Virus record (IMG/VR): IMGVR_UViG_3300021139_000005
Span: 1 to 64,000 of that record
Reading direction: 5' to 3' (one strand)
DNA: 64,000 nucleotides
From: a virus
Shown: positions 44,601-52,560 of the stretch, piece by piece
Layout of the letters: each line of letters opens with the position of its first letter
Numbering within the stretch: position 1 is the stretch's first letter
Translations under genes and position numbers: made by a program
Notes under the pieces: model-generated
Databases searched by the model: none
What the model saw: only the letters and a program-made list of their open reading frames with translations
What the model was told of the DNA's origin: nothing

Positions 44601-46264
44601 CGATTGAGAAACAACGGTTGGAGGCAAGATCGGAGCTAGAGAAAAAACTGGCCATCGCTTTCAGAATAAAAAGGGCAACAATTTTAGCCAGGGCATCAGT
44701 GTTCGTTAAGTTATCGTGCGCTGCAATGTGGCAGGCGGGTATTATTACTCCTACAACTAAAATGGTTCAAACAGGGATTGGAAAGATTCCAGGTCTTAGG
44801 GACGTATCATCTAACTCACCAACGCAGGGAAATTATTCTTTGGATGCTGCCGCTGCAAACTATAAGCAGTTTTGGGGTAAAGAAGTATTAGCTGACATCA
44901 ACAAAACATGGAAGACCGGCATCATGGATATTGATGCTATTGATGGGAAACAGCCTCAGATAGAGGAGCATTGGGAAGACATCATAGGCAACTCTCACGC
45001 AGCAGTCAAGGTAATACCGGCAAGGGCAGAATACTTTTCTTCAGCACAGTCAGTAGCGGAGTGGGCAGTGCGTAACAAACTTCGTTTGGATAGTCCGCAC
45101 ACTCAGGAGATAATCCATGAGCTTTCTTATGATAATGCACAGAGGAATATCTTCAAGAATCCAAACGCGATATCTAAGGCATACAAGGAGTTTATCAACC
45201 AGGTAGCTGATAGAGGTGGTCCGATAGGTAAGATAGCCAAGACCATGCTGTTTGATGAGAATCTGCCGATCATTACCGTACCAACCAACATCGCCATTGA
45301 TGGAGCAACGTATGCCTTCGGTGCTGCCAGGGCCTTGGCTGATGCATATGAGTTAAAGGCGCTGGGCGGTCCGAAAGGAGTAGAGGGCGAGAGCAAGGAG
45401 AATACGATCAAGAGGTTGAAACTGAATGATGATATCATGAGAAGCCTTGGTAAGCAAACTGTTGGTCTCCTTGGTTTGGCTATGGGGTATTCACTTTATC
45501 ACTCTCTTGGCGGGTTATACAACAAGGGGGAAAAGAAGAAGATTGATGACTTAAAGCCAGGTGAAATTCAGGCAGGAAACTGGAAGATATCTCCACTGTT
45601 TACCCACCATCCAGGGTTCTATTCATTACAGATTTCGGCAAACTTCCAGAGACTTTTGGAGGCACATAAAGCAGATAAAACCAAGGCAGGTAAGGAGCCG
45701 TTTAACTGGTCAGATGCTTTGGCAAAATCTGTTCTTGCTACAGCGAAAGAGATTCCTTTTGTAGAATCGATGGATGCTCCGGAGAAGGTTCTTGCCAGTG
45801 GCCAGGGTGTGGTTATGGCGGCAGGACAAACTTACCTTGCAGATAACATACCAGGATTTTTGGAGGAAATCGCAAAGGCTACCGATCCGGAGGCAAACAG
45901 ATACCCTCAAAGCGTATGGCAGGAAATAGAGAAAAAAATACCGGTGTTACGCGAGAATGTACCATCCGAGAAACCTGGCGCACAGAGAGGTGATCCGTTG
46001 AACAAAGCGATCAAACAGGAGAAGGAACTTGTTAAGGATAAGGAAGACAGGGGCAAGGGCACATCCAAGGAAGAAAAGGAACTGCAGGGCTTACAGGGTA
46101 AAAAGGAGAAGCAGGTTCAGGACCAGGCCAAGGAGGTAGCAAAAAGATTCAAAACCATGGAAAAGGGTAAGGCCAAGGCATCACTGAATAAAATGGTGAA
46201 GGACAAAGACATACCCGGTGCCGTTCGTGATGAGGTGTTCAGAGAACTGGAGATTGATAAGTAA
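38630..46264 (+). CDS. Giant internal virion protein with embedded enzyme-like domains
   Basis: A 2544-residue mosaic. Near 385-525 a RelA/SpoT-like nucleotidyltransferase pattern appears (KRAERAAVKIL..GARTTIVVHDAADIHDVV..DLGYPKQLLEVRTKNGRIAEFQVMTPEGYLAK..GHYLYE). Near residue 703 is a zinc-metalloprotease-type HExxH (TMLHEGFHPLLDYI). Residues ~845-1205 are a more AT-rich module of unknown type (WQYFKNSNKFKDLVDRGYVTFDKTIHDFKG..). Long coiled coils fill ~1215-2020, and the C-terminal ~500 residues include hydrophobic helices (GLLGLAMGYSLYHSLGGLYN). It probably forms part of the ejected core and acts in the host envelope or cytoplasm; enzyme activities are inferred. Confidence 0.6.
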   Translation: MAKSPSPCIHIDLRTGKVYSEQQFKAMLANDLPELLEKLPEFKPKYEAVAAKVDELGGTSVIIAPFYDKRAATREEADMLNNSPAVQQHLQNMRDLAKAMGIGVKSIKSNLGKFVNKEKKEVYELSHTVQLDTKDLDKATTFAALMGVMGPEVQQSTIAGRVLSENEIGSDSHTANRFDVNFSSEKDFDRAVELAIASGLEYSANIENRTISFLDFSNGKDTKWLSNFNTFDSQIVDNGIDGEYAVTPIESRLIEATPKPIYEGGPLSSGRDAILQEGQRQVELQGGGGLLRHALDEAVTRNNDFLKQQELEPVRKEYADLRQKEIDLGEKGERLTDEEVKKKDELYKKLLPEVKTTVAKAADAYSEAKEEIQSVGKKVVGKKGFVVPFNIKRAERAAVKILRWYQGKAQWLGDGARTTIVVHDAADIHDVVEDLKKQYGGGIERDETTGETDLGYPKQLLEVRTKNGRIAEFQVMTPEGYLAKDGITNFQPEKQGYAKQVLNAIRDRLGFDIPDGAGHYLYEISRDFNVPGELREEANRLSRQYYDAMTNENSTLDGKQFEKDMKAFVDKVDGADKSGWDEGNKGVAPEPVREFIGAEEADKNLPTYTAKNVGSIDTKDREGAQKKVLEDAKRVIKAVSGIVKKGTGLDLKVVVHDDPESFARAVRRAGGKSQNAGARGFYMGPDGAIHLNMDKVTTDTMLHEGFHPLLDYIAAQKPEELDNLYKQLKSVPGAEDIVDQADIDYTGDVTRKKEAITDFIAKVANGDIKIEPTTIDKIKDFINKALNVVGLGKAPVDMGLDMSNAEDLKALAKGISQSFATGKEIKPSDIVPDWLQGKGTEGNADQPIQLQADFTHKESGLEWQYFKNSNKFKDLVDRGYVTFDKTIHDFKGAVVFHMPDAGFSGRILKDGVLVSEGKGGVYYPLVFHDNGDFWAATSRGAASLAKRLNQARAASPDGKIRMVLVSSPIDKLMSSSLNGIGLVDMLTSKAFSDKSGVTPTQLRKAIISAVEKTEESRKQKKDGMKPSQKPLFKVKAGDTMADLHIKLREYYPPENSDFAVRKALNKNILGELAGSISGKTAKQLNDFLGAGTFNRALKSKGESVSKASLSEGFSNILAEPMLRGEESGKMYAVIELGADVEPVKTSDHESYPYTLRSTDPNEKPTVHILKERDHWYNHATDEGGDIIGDDKDKQASTLPTNAGISNVVDLKPQGEPKKSKEAPQFQKDTSKEEDEKNLPSRAEMILQGKTKAEIDAEIQRRKDLGLTAARFPQRVIGARKADIEKDLEELGLSPLEKAEVKANQMVWDKAVKEVNSGKVQPLDIADRINSSSDATITTEEKAALLYERGKLLNAHDEAVSNMNKAIDSGDDSGVLSSLEDMARITDQYNQVATAAVKGTSEAARVLQLGTRDTDANYHLLEVKRRLNEFVPADAKTQKKVEGLVAKLKEATDRLEHSRQKEADLQRGQAIQDEINKQLKEQVKLGGGRLRGDALIADATEDFAKLFGLIDTKPQFQKAEDEKNVSFSNAVAKLAKGFADKGFNGDAIWDKVKEHVKEKTGRDIPEIYKDDALVEAKDTGEAIKEKVAEKVQSGDTDLKDMKGELKKRQRELVADGMKKHEEVTAAITKELNDAAGEDKFDERDVRDVLSGYGDVKKPSADELDKEIREQNVKMRLASSKEDVIIGNAPLKSGFQRDAPTQEIRELQREVQRIMKDKGIQDGRSPEQRWKTSLEAIKTGLKRQIEDLTKQLNTGVKETKNKAKTPYDDEAKNLLALRDQLQSEADRIFGKTELSDEQKVKMAMDSAEKSYREYQRRLRESDFTPQQNSTTPETPALKQLRDARDNMRKAYEKAKKAAQGKAPKSPEQKALDRVEKELDDLIQKVQDGETAERLKSTTPETPELKQAIELRDKLKQHMENMRNAADPFREERMALDTWRKRKQAEIEKKKERLDLINKGIEPNPPKPKIEPRSAADIALQAEAERLKIQIDRAIEKQRLEARSELEKKLAIAFRIKRATILARASVFVKLSCAAMWQAGIITPTTKMVQTGIGKIPGLRDVSSNSPTQGNYSLDAAAANYKQFWGKEVLADINKTWKTGIMDIDAIDGKQPQIEEHWEDIIGNSHAAVKVIPARAEYFSSAQSVAEWAVRNKLRLDSPHTQEIIHELSYDNAQRNIFKNPNAISKAYKEFINQVADRGGPIGKIAKTMLFDENLPIITVPTNIAIDGATYAFGAARALADAYELKALGGPKGVEGESKENTIKRLKLNDDIMRSLGKQTVGLLGLAMGYSLYHSLGGLYNKGEKKKIDDLKPGEIQAGNWKISPLFTHHPGFYSLQISANFQRLLEAHKADKTKAGKEPFNWSDALAKSVLATAKEIPFVESMDAPEKVLASGQGVVMAAGQTYLADNIPGFLEEIAKATDPEANRYPQSVWQEIEKKIPVLRENVPSEKPGAQRGDPLNKAIKQEKELVKDKEDRGKGTSKEEKELQGLQGKKEKQVQDQAKEVAKRFKTMEKGKAKASLNKMVKDKDIPGAVRDEVFRELEIDK

Positions 46265-46302
46265 GAAGTTTCTATTTTTACACAGTAAATTAAACCAACG
46301 AT

Positions 46303-46848
46303 ATGCAATTCATCAGTCCCAACTCGGTAACGGTAACGAATGGTGTAGGAAGCTACCCTGCAAGTTTTAATTACGTTTGGGGCGATACTACGAGCCCTGC
46401 ATTTACAGTTGACTCTGCGGTTAATACCGTGATTCACGTAACCAACTGGCAGGGAACGGAGCAGCAGTTTGAGTTATTGGTCGGCGGTTATTTCGTTGAC
46501 TACACCAATAAGGCAATTTATCGCATCGTTGCAAACAAATATCATGCTCCTGACGGATCAGGAAAGGCGATAGACCTGTATGTGAACAAGCCAGTGGTTT
46601 TGAGTTCACCAACTACAGTTTTCCAGGTAGTTCCATTTAATTTGGTAGCGGGTATCTTCTCTGTTATGGTTCGCCTTGAATCAGGTGTCGCTACAATCAG
46701 AAATGCGAATGATAACACTACCTCAAGTTTGGCAGCGGTCAATCAGCGTATCACTATTTCTCCGGCCAGCAACATCAGAGGCTATGTGGAAGCGATCCTT
46801 ATCGACACAACCGCAACAGGCGTAGCCGAAGCCAGTAACTCTAAATAA
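46303..46848 (+). CDS. Beta-rich hypothetical protein
   Basis: A 181-residue protein composed almost wholly of strand-like, Thr/Val/Asn-rich sequence (QFISPNSVTVTNGVGSYPASFNYVWGDTTSPAFTVDSAVNTVIHVTNW). It has no signal peptide or membrane segment. It may be a minor fibre, decoration or baseplate protein. A near-match to the -7 element (TATTTTTA at about 46273) precedes it. Confidence 0.55.
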   Translation: MQFISPNSVTVTNGVGSYPASFNYVWGDTTSPAFTVDSAVNTVIHVTNWQGTEQQFELLVGGYFVDYTNKAIYRIVANKYHAPDGSGKAIDLYVNKPVVLSSPTTVFQVVPFNLVAGIFSVMVRLESGVATIRNANDNTTSSLAAVNQRITISPASNIRGYVEAILIDTTATGVAEASNSK

Positions 46849-46851
46849 TCA

Positions 46852-47106
46852 ATGATGAACTGGCTGAAAACATTCTTTGAGGAAAATCCGAATTTTGCCA
46901 GCGCAATGCGCCTCATCTACATTTTTGGTAGTGCTTGGCTCATGGCTTTCGTTACGGTATCTGTGTTCACAGGGAAATGCACCTTCGTTGAAGGGTGCCA
47001 GTATTTCGTTATTATTTTCGGCCTTCTACAAGGAGGTAAGACTTTGTCAAAACATCTTGAGAATAATTCGCCACAGGAAGCTCCCCCGGCTCCTAAAACA
47101 GAATAA
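46852..47106 (+). CDS. Holin-like small membrane protein
   Basis: An 84-residue protein with two hydrophobic helices (AMRLIYIFGSAWLMAFVTVSVFTG and QYFVIIFGLLQGG) and a proline-rich charged tail (NNSPQEAPPAPKTE). Size, topology and position just before a lysozyme-like gene fit a class II holin or phage-holin-like protein. Adjacent to another small membrane protein. Confidence 0.6.
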   Translation: MMNWLKTFFEENPNFASAMRLIYIFGSAWLMAFVTVSVFTGKCTFVEGCQYFVIIFGLLQGGKTLSKHLENNSPQEAPPAPKTE

Positions 47107-47108
47107 AT

Positions 47109-47351
47109 ATGCCTACAACAATGATTGACGCTTTGATCCATTTAGGATTGCCTGGGTGCATGCTTGCTTTCTTTATTTGGTACCTTGTGAAGAAAGATAA
47201 TGACCATGCAGAGGAGAGAAAAGAGCTGAGTGCTCAGAACCAATCAAATACACAGAGGTTCATTGCTGTGGTAGAAAAGAACACAGATGCCCTGATAAAA
47301 ATGGAGGTCCGTGTAGAGAATGCGGAGTGCAAGTTTGGAGCAGGCCGTTAA
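47109..47351 (+). CDS. Small membrane protein, holin/spanin-like
   Basis: An 80-residue protein with one N-terminal membrane helix (MPTTMIDALIHLGLPGCMLAFFIWYLVKKD) followed by a charged coiled helix ([43 protein letters not shown]). The layout resembles an i-spanin or accessory holin. It overlaps the lysozyme-like gene by 32 bases, in line with a lysis cassette. Confidence 0.5.
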   Translation: MPTTMIDALIHLGLPGCMLAFFIWYLVKKDNDHAEERKELSAQNQSNTQRFIAVVEKNTDALIKMEVRVENAECKFGAGR

Positions 47352-47865
47352 GATCATAACTCATTTCGGGAAAGGCCTACAGCAGACTCCGTCCGGCCAT
47401 TGGGCATATAACGGCCATGTGCTGTATAACTTCATTGCCTTACGTGGAATCAAGGGTCTTGAAATGCGCGGGGAGGCCGAAAGGTTTGCTTCTCAGTATT
47501 CAGAGGAACTCACAAACAAGCTCGTTGACATGGAGACGGCCATCTACAAGAGGGAGGTGGCAGAGTGTATTAAGCCGGGTATCCATCTTGAGCATTACCA
47601 GGTAGCTGCCCTTATCAGCTTTGCCCACAGTATTGGTATCTCAAACTTCGCACATTGTGCTACGGTTAAGTGCATCAACGAGGGTAAATCCTTAGAGGTC
47701 GCAGCGGATTTTATGCTACAGTGGGTGAAGGTCAATACACTCGGATTATCCCATAAAATGCTACTCAACAACAAAGAAACTTTAAAACTATCACCGGAAC
47801 TCATCGGTAGAAGAAAGGCAGAGAAAAACCTGTTTTTGACAGGAATACTATCTTTGCCTTCGTGA
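47320..47865 (+). CDS. GH24-lysozyme-like protein without obvious catalytic glutamate
   Basis: A 181-residue protein whose C-terminal half follows phage GH24 lysozymes ([47 protein letters not shown].., ending [16 protein letters not shown]). At the N-terminus, where active enzymes read ..FEGLRLKAY..TIGYGHT, it reads [26 protein letters not shown]. The expected catalytic Glu is Gly, and the GYGHT stretch is not recognisable. It may be a binding or regulatory derivative; the M15 peptidase at 50146 may do the wall cutting. It overlaps the upstream membrane protein gene. Confidence 0.65.
   Translation: MRSASLEQAVKIITHFGKGLQQTPSGHWAYNGHVLYNFIALRGIKGLEMRGEAERFASQYSEELTNKLVDMETAIYKREVAECIKPGIHLEHYQVAALISFAHSIGISNFAHCATVKCINEGKSLEVAADFMLQWVKVNTLGLSHKMLLNNKETLKLSPELIGRRKAEKNLFLTGILSLPS
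47849..47856 (+). promoter_or_regulatory. TAnnTTTG promoter, 5 bases before GTG start
   Basis: TATCTTTG-CCTTC-GTG(47862), within the end of the lysozyme-like gene. Confidence 0.6.
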
Positions 47866-49754
47866 AGCAGATAACATTCATCCTATTACTTATTACGGCT
47901 GCAATACAGGCGCAAAACATATCTGGAACGGTAACTGTGGTCAACGGTACCGCAACGCAGCAAACAAGCCCCAATCCAAGCCCTCTTTTAATTGTCAGAG
48001 GTACTAACCAGGTTCCACCTCCACAGGGTCAGTTTTCGAACGGTGCATGGTTCTATGATGCTAAGTTGAAATATTGGTATCAATTGTCAGGGGGAACAGG
48101 TGCTACTGGAGCAACAGGGGCAGGTGCCACTGGAGCAACGGGATCAACCGGAGCTACAGGTGTTACGGGTCCAAGTGGTCAGGATGGCGCAACAGGCGCA
48201 ACAGGCGCAGGCGGTGGAACAGGCACATCAGGACCAACTGGTAGTAGTGGACCTACCGGAGCATCAGGCCCGACAGGTAGCAGTGGCGCAACGGGAGCAA
48301 GCGGTAGCGGTGGACCGTCAGGTGCAACGGGTGCAACAGGCCCCACCGGATTACAGGGTATTACCGGACCAACAGGAGTTACCGGCATTACAGGTACCAC
48401 AGGCGCAACCGGCATCACCGGCGCAACCGGATTACAAGGAGTTACGGGTGTTACCGGCCCAACCGGAGCAAATGGCAGCAATGGAACAAATGGGGCGACG
48501 GGCAGCACAGGCGCGACAGGAGCCACAGGAGCCACAGGAAGTAGCGCAAATAACTGGTTGCTTACAGGTAATACAGGCAATGTGTTTGGCACAAATTTTA
48601 TTGGCAATAAAGATTCAATAACCTTTCAAGCCATTGATAGCGGGATACCGGTTATTACCACGCAAGTTACCGGCAACCAATTTATAGGCATCGGCAAAAG
48701 GGCGGGGCAGAACAATACAGGCGCAAATAATTTAGCTATTGGTAATTATGCAATGCGTTATAATCCCGGTGGAACAAACCTGATAGCCATAGGTAACAAT
48801 GCGCTTGCTCAAACAGCGTATAATACTCAAAACAACAACTACGATATTGCTATTGGTAATTACAACATGATTTTGTCGAACAATGAAAATTATGTTGTTA
48901 GTATCGGTTATGGAGCATTTAGCGGAACAAATCAGAATGCAAGTTTCAGCACCATCATAGGTGCGGGTGCTTTTAATGGTAACTTTGGTAATAATAACAA
49001 CACACAAAATTGCGCTATTGGTTATGCAGCTTTACAAAATGGTGGCTATAATAATGTTGCTATTGGTTATTACTCCTTATGGAATGCCAGTGGCACATCT
49101 AGTAATATAGCCATTGGTTCGGGCGCACTTGCGAACTCTGGTGGCTCTAATATCTGTATTGGCAATGCGGCAAACACAAGCACACAATTTCTTAATGGAC
49201 AATATAATGTTATCATAGGCAATTTAAGCAATGTAAGCAATTCATCGGGTAACAACTCTGTATCGGTCGGGTATAACTTATCTGTTCCTCCATCGGCAGT
49301 GGCTTTTGGTATGACAAACGGCTTTAACGGCATGGGTGATACGCTGATATATATTAATACTCCAACGCATACCCTTTTATTCACGGATACGTTTGCTTAC
49401 AAGTTGGCAGAATCAGCAGCAGATACCAATGTTGTAAACTATTTAAATCAAGTAAGGAGAGATGTAGCATTAACTGGGTCATTAGTATTAACAACAGCCT
49501 CTGGTGTAAATACTCTTTCAGTAAACTATTCATATTATGATAGAACTGGAGCATATAAAACAGGAACATTTAAATTAACAAATACATCAGGAATTACAAC
49601 AACAGTAACTTCAGTTGCAGATACATATTCTTTTGGAATAGATGATATAGTTACTAATCCATTACCTATTGTAATAAGAGTATCATCGACAGGCGGCTCA
49701 CCTACATATGATATTTTTGCACGAATCACGAACATTACAACTACCAACAAATAG
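47862..49754 (+). CDS. Collagen-like, head-repeat secreted fibre protein
   Basis: A 630-residue protein from GTG 47862: signal peptide ([18 protein letters not shown]), short beta domain, a ~150-residue collagen-like region (residues ~77-228, GATGATG.. and GPTGSSG.. repeats), then ~200 residues of trimeric-adhesin head repeats ([13 protein letters not shown].., [10 protein letters not shown].., [13 protein letters not shown].., [10 protein letters not shown]..) and a C-terminal beta domain. Same architecture as the gene at 19936, in a second, separate position. It probably trimerises through the collagen part. The signal peptide implies export, possibly to coat the infected cell or to serve as a fibre assembled after secretion. 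Confidence 0.72.
   Translation: MKQITFILLLITAAIQAQNISGTVTVVNGTATQQTSPNPSPLLIVRGTNQVPPPQGQFSNGAWFYDAKLKYWYQLSGGTGATGATGAGATGATGSTGATGVTGPSGQDGATGATGAGGGTGTSGPTGSSGPTGASGPTGSSGATGASGSGGPSGATGATGPTGLQGITGPTGVTGITGTTGATGITGATGLQGVTGVTGPTGANGSNGTNGATGSTGATGATGATGSSANNWLLTGNTGNVFGTNFIGNKDSITFQAIDSGIPVITTQVTGNQFIGIGKRAGQNNTGANNLAIGNYAMRYNPGGTNLIAIGNNALAQTAYNTQNNNYDIAIGNYNMILSNNENYVVSIGYGAFSGTNQNASFSTIIGAGAFNGNFGNNNNTQNCAIGYAALQNGGYNNVAIGYYSLWNASGTSSNIAIGSGALANSGGSNICIGNAANTSTQFLNGQYNVIIGNLSNVSNSSGNNSVSVGYNLSVPPSAVAFGMTNGFNGMGDTLIYINTPTHTLLFTDTFAYKLAESAADTNVVNYLNQVRRDVALTGSLVLTTASGVNTLSVNYSYYDRTGAYKTGTFKLTNTSGITTTVTSVADTYSFGIDDIVTNPLPIVIRVSSTGGSPTYDIFARITNITTTNK
48090..48545 (+). repeat. Long collagen-type GXY coding repeat
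   Basis: About 150 codons of Gly-x-y triplets (G-A-T, G-P-T, G-S-S) encoded by near-repeats such as GGCGCAACAGG; the antisense and shifted frames are open only because of this low complexity. Confidence 0.85.
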
Positions 49755-49756
49755 CC

Positions 49757-50134
49757 ATGAAAAAACTACTTTCAATATTACTGATATTTATAACAGCCAC
49801 TTGTTACTCACAGGGACTAAAGATAACGGGTAAAACATTTACCAATAATAGCGACAGTTTAACCATTACGGCTATTTATGTGTATCCACTGCTTACCAAC
49901 TATAACACATTTGACAGCTCCTTTTCTATCTGTTTCCCTGCATTTTACAGAAGTGCATACGCGGCAAAAAATCAGTTACTGCCAACCGTTTCGTCCTTAG
50001 ACATAAGGGCATGGGGCATTTCAATTAATAATTATCAGGGTAAAAGTTCTATTGGTATTCCAACCCCGGCTTATCTCAATTCAACAGTTACTACTTATTT
50101 GAATAGCTATGGTTTCACGGTAACGACTTTTTAA
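49757..50134 (+). CDS. Small secreted beta protein
   Basis: A 125-residue protein starting with a signal peptide (MKKLLSILLIFITATCYSQ) and followed by a Thr/Asn/Ser-rich beta domain (LKITGKTFTNNSDSLTITAIYVYPLL). It starts 2 bases after the collagen-like gene and is the fourth signal-peptide gene in the window. It may be a partner or chaperone of that fibre, or a surface-exclusion factor. Confidence 0.6.
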   Translation: MKKLLSILLIFITATCYSQGLKITGKTFTNNSDSLTITAIYVYPLLTNYNTFDSSFSICFPAFYRSAYAAKNQLLPTVSSLDIRAWGISINNYQGKSSIGIPTPAYLNSTVTTYLNSYGFTVTTF

Positions 50135-50145
50135 AATTAACGAGC

Positions 50146-50637
50146 ATGGCAACACAGATATCAAAGTATTTCTCGCTGGAAGAATTACTTGCAAGCAATA
50201 CAGCAACTGCAAAAGGCATTACAGCCAATTTTAACCCGCCTGCATCGGTTGTGGCTAACCTTACAGCACTAGCAGTAAACGTCCTTGATGCTGTTCGTGA
50301 ATTGATTGACATGCCACTGATGGATAGCAGTGGTTATCGTTGTCCTGAACTGAATTCTTATGAGGGAGGTATGCCTAATTCACAGCATCTTTTTGGAGAG
50401 GCTGCTGATATTTTCTGTGCGCTTACTCCTGATGAATTGTACGCTAAAATCAAGGCATCGGACATCGTTTTTGATGAACTCATCATTGAGCATGATAAAG
50501 AGGGTCATCGCTGGGTGCATATAAGCTACGATCCTAACAAGGTTTCTCAGCGCGGACTGTGCATGAAAGGTGAGCTACAACCTGGCGGTGGAACTGTTTG
50601 TGTAGCAGATGGCTACGGAGCCTTTAAAAACGCATAA
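50146..50637 (+). CDS. M15-type peptidoglycan D,D-carboxypeptidase (endolysin)
   Basis: A 163-residue protein of the M15 peptidase 3 type: ISKYFSLEELLAS at the N-terminus (family signature), then SSGYRCPELNSYEGGMPNSQHLFGEAADIF containing the zinc ligands (H in SQH, D in AADI) and WVHISY with the third ligand histidine. It cuts the D-Ala-linked peptide bridges of the cell wall. As the only wall enzyme with an intact active site seen here, it is the likely endolysin or a virion wall-opening enzyme. A possible 14-residue frame (MPINTDIEFIDSVS) follows at 50640-50684. Confidence 0.82.
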   Translation: MATQISKYFSLEELLASNTATAKGITANFNPPASVVANLTALAVNVLDAVRELIDMPLMDSSGYRCPELNSYEGGMPNSQHLFGEAADIFCALTPDELYAKIKASDIVFDELIIEHDKEGHRWVHISYDPNKVSQRGLCMKGELQPGGGTVCVADGYGAFKNA

Positions 50638-50689
50638 CCATGCCTATAAACACCGATATAGAATTCATTGACTCAGTAAGCTAATAGCT

Positions 50690-51016
50690 ATGGAACTTGC
50701 GCCTTACGATAATGCGATAACAGAACTATTCACCTTCCTTCAGCCACTATCAGCGTCCTTTGTGGCGATGATAACGGATAGGTTGGCGGTTAATAAAGCG
50801 AGAAGAGAGCAACGTGCTCTTGACCGGCGTATTCGTAAGGTTCAGAAACAGGTTAAGTCCGAACTATTGCCGGGGTTGAGTATTGGCGATAATTCTCTGA
50901 TGATTGCCAACAAGGTGAACATCGAGTTTGGCCAGCAGGGAGACACGAAAGAGATGCGCGTTGAAATCACGAACCAGTTCAATTGGGAGTTACTTCACCT
51001 TCCGATACCAGAATAG
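50690..51016 (+). CDS. Hypothetical protein
   Basis: A 108-residue protein with a helical N-terminus (APYDNAITELFTFLQPLSASFVAMITDRLAVNKARREQRALDRRIRKVQKQVK) and a strand-rich end (KVNIEFGQQGDTKEMRVEITNQFNWELLHLPI). Not recognised. It lies in the late operon after the M15 peptidase. Confidence 0.5.
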   Translation: MELAPYDNAITELFTFLQPLSASFVAMITDRLAVNKARREQRALDRRIRKVQKQVKSELLPGLSIGDNSLMIANKVNIEFGQQGDTKEMRVEITNQFNWELLHLPIPE

Positions 51017-51019
51017 TAT

Positions 51020-51027
51020 TACTTTTG
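51020..51027 (+). promoter_or_regulatory. TAnnTTTG promoter
   Basis: TACTTTTG, 31 bases before ATG 51059, so this gene would have a short leader unlike the 4-base cases. Confidence 0.5.
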
Positions 51028-51058
51028 GCCATTCTTCAAAAACAAAAAATCATATACC

Positions 51059-51814
51059 ATGAACACAAGTTTGGATATCCAGAAAATTACCGATGCAGGC
51101 ACCAAGATTTCCATCTTCGGAGCACAGAAATTAGCGAAAGCATCTAAACAACCTGACCTGGTTGGAACGTTAACCAAGATAAAGGCGGCCATATCTCAGT
51201 TGAACGGAGAAGGAACCGTAACCAAGGACCAACTGGTTACTGCTATCTTCCAGATACTATCTGCCGGCGCTGATCTGAGCAAGAGTCTTTATGTTCAGGA
51301 CCTTGAGAGTCTGGCAAATCAATTGTATTTGATCGTTACTGGTGGAGGAGGAAACTTCGGCACCGTGTGGGCTGATATTCAGTTGCTGTATAACGGCAAG
51401 CTGAAAGGCCTTCCTTCTGCGGAACCAAACATTGAGGCTGATGCCCAGGCATTGGAAACCGGCTTGATCACTGTTTTGGGATACTTGCTGCAGAACCTGA
51501 AATTATCTGGCGCTGTTGAGGCTGATATTGCTTCTGTTGTTGCAGGCATTACTTCAGGAATAGACGCATTTGATGCTACGGTTGAGATTACTACTGATGT
51601 AGCGGTTGCTGCTCTGTATGAGGTATTAGAAGCTATCGCTGACCTTACCGGTAGCCATACCCCACTGGCAATTGAGCAATTGCTTCAGAAGATATATCAG
51701 ATCATTGAGGGCAACCAGAGCAACTTCGTGAAGTTCTTCCAGAGCATTGGAGTACAGATACAGGCAGCTATACTGGCCAAGAAAGCAGCAAAGGAGGCAA
51801 AGGCTGCACAATAA
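51059..51814 (+). CDS. Helical hypothetical protein
   Basis: A 251-residue, almost wholly helical, acidic protein with internal repeats of leucine/alanine helices (LVTAIFQILSAGADLSKSLYVQDLESLANQLY; ALETGLITVLGYLLQNLKLSGAVEADIASVVAGI). It ends in a Lys/Ala-rich tail (AAILAKKAAKEAKAAQ). It has its own promoter and terminator, so it forms a single-gene transcription unit. Function unknown. Confidence 0.6.
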   Translation: MNTSLDIQKITDAGTKISIFGAQKLAKASKQPDLVGTLTKIKAAISQLNGEGTVTKDQLVTAIFQILSAGADLSKSLYVQDLESLANQLYLIVTGGGGNFGTVWADIQLLYNGKLKGLPSAEPNIEADAQALETGLITVLGYLLQNLKLSGAVEADIASVVAGITSGIDAFDATVEITTDVAVAALYEVLEAIADLTGSHTPLAIEQLLQKIYQIIEGNQSNFVKFFQSIGVQIQAAILAKKAAKEAKAAQ

Positions 51815-51835
51815 GTTTTTAGTGTGATTTAATGG

Positions 51836-51870
51836 TCCCGCGTAGTTTGGTGTGCTGCGCGGGATTTTTA
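51836..51870 (+). terminator. Intrinsic terminator
   Basis: TCCCGCG-TAG..CTG-CGCGGGA stem followed by TTTTTA, 22 bases after the stop of the helical protein gene. Confidence 0.85.
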
Positions 51871-51885
51871 TTTGTAAAAAAGGAT

Positions 51886-51893
51886 TATTTTTG
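51886..51893 (+). promoter_or_regulatory. TAnnTTTG promoter after terminator
   Basis: TATTTTTG, 76 bases before ATG 51970; the intervening leader includes a GC-rich GAGAGCCTCGGCCTC stretch that may fold. Confidence 0.55.
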
Positions 51894-51969
51894 TTCTACA
51901 AGGGGATGAATACTACGGTATATTCCAAGCACTAACGAGAGCCTCGGCCTCAACTAAAACAATAAACAC

Positions 51970-52542
51970 ATGCTACCAGCACAAGCATTTTTCAGCGGCC
52001 TTCAGGCTATAAGCTGTAACTCAGATTTTTATAACACCGCTGCACCTTGCTTGCAGGATTTCAATACCTGGCAGGTAGCGTCTATCGTTGCTGCGTATGG
52101 CAATGATATCAATGGCAACAAGGTAGGGGTGTTCCACTACGTTTACTCAGAACTCAAGAAGAAAGTAAACAGTGTATTGCAATTCCCGCGTCCTGACTTC
52201 AACAGCGATATCACAGTTGCTGCGCTGAAGACATGGTTCGATGCTAACGTTCCAAACAACCAGTTAAGGCTGTATAAGAACCTGATATGCATCGACAAGA
52301 ATCAGGCACAGTTAGCCAACATCAACGGGGCGAACTATTCGGACGTTCTGTTGAATGATCTGAAAGTTATGCGCCGGGAATATGATCCTACATGGGTTCA
52401 GCCAAGCACATCTCCAAATAATCCTACTGTTACACCGGCTACGCACATTTATGTGTATCAGGGTAATGAAACGGATTATAAGATTTTTACTTGCCTTGGC
52501 GACCAAACTTTTGCCGGAAACGGTTACTATGGTAACTATTAA
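51970..52542 (+). CDS. Hypothetical protein
   Basis: A 190-residue protein (MLPAQAFFSGLQAISCNSDFYNTAAPCLQDFNTWQVASIVAAYGND..) with a mixed fold and C-terminal strands (THIYVYQGNETDYKIFTCLGDQTF). No signal peptide, membrane helix or catalytic motif. It is transcribed between its own promoter and the next promoter at 52548. Not recognised; perhaps a minor late structural protein. Confidence 0.55.
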   Translation: MLPAQAFFSGLQAISCNSDFYNTAAPCLQDFNTWQVASIVAAYGNDINGNKVGVFHYVYSELKKKVNSVLQFPRPDFNSDITVAALKTWFDANVPNNQLRLYKNLICIDKNQAQLANINGANYSDVLLNDLKVMRREYDPTWVQPSTSPNNPTVTPATHIYVYQGNETDYKIFTCLGDQTFAGNGYYGNY

Positions 52543-52547
52543 TTGAT

Positions 52548-52555
52548 TATATTTG
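52548..52555 (+). promoter_or_regulatory. TAnnTTTG promoter of structured leader and HNH gene
   Basis: TATATTTG; with the usual start 5-7 bases downstream, the transcript would begin at about 52560-52562, exactly at the first base of the structured leader. Confidence 0.65.
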
Positions 52556-52560
52556 TCTTA

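Noticed and set aside
48100-48621. Q-rich frame overlapping the collagen repeat on the plus strand
   Set aside because: Frame-shifted reading of the low-complexity repeat ([11 protein letters not shown]..); no independent signal.
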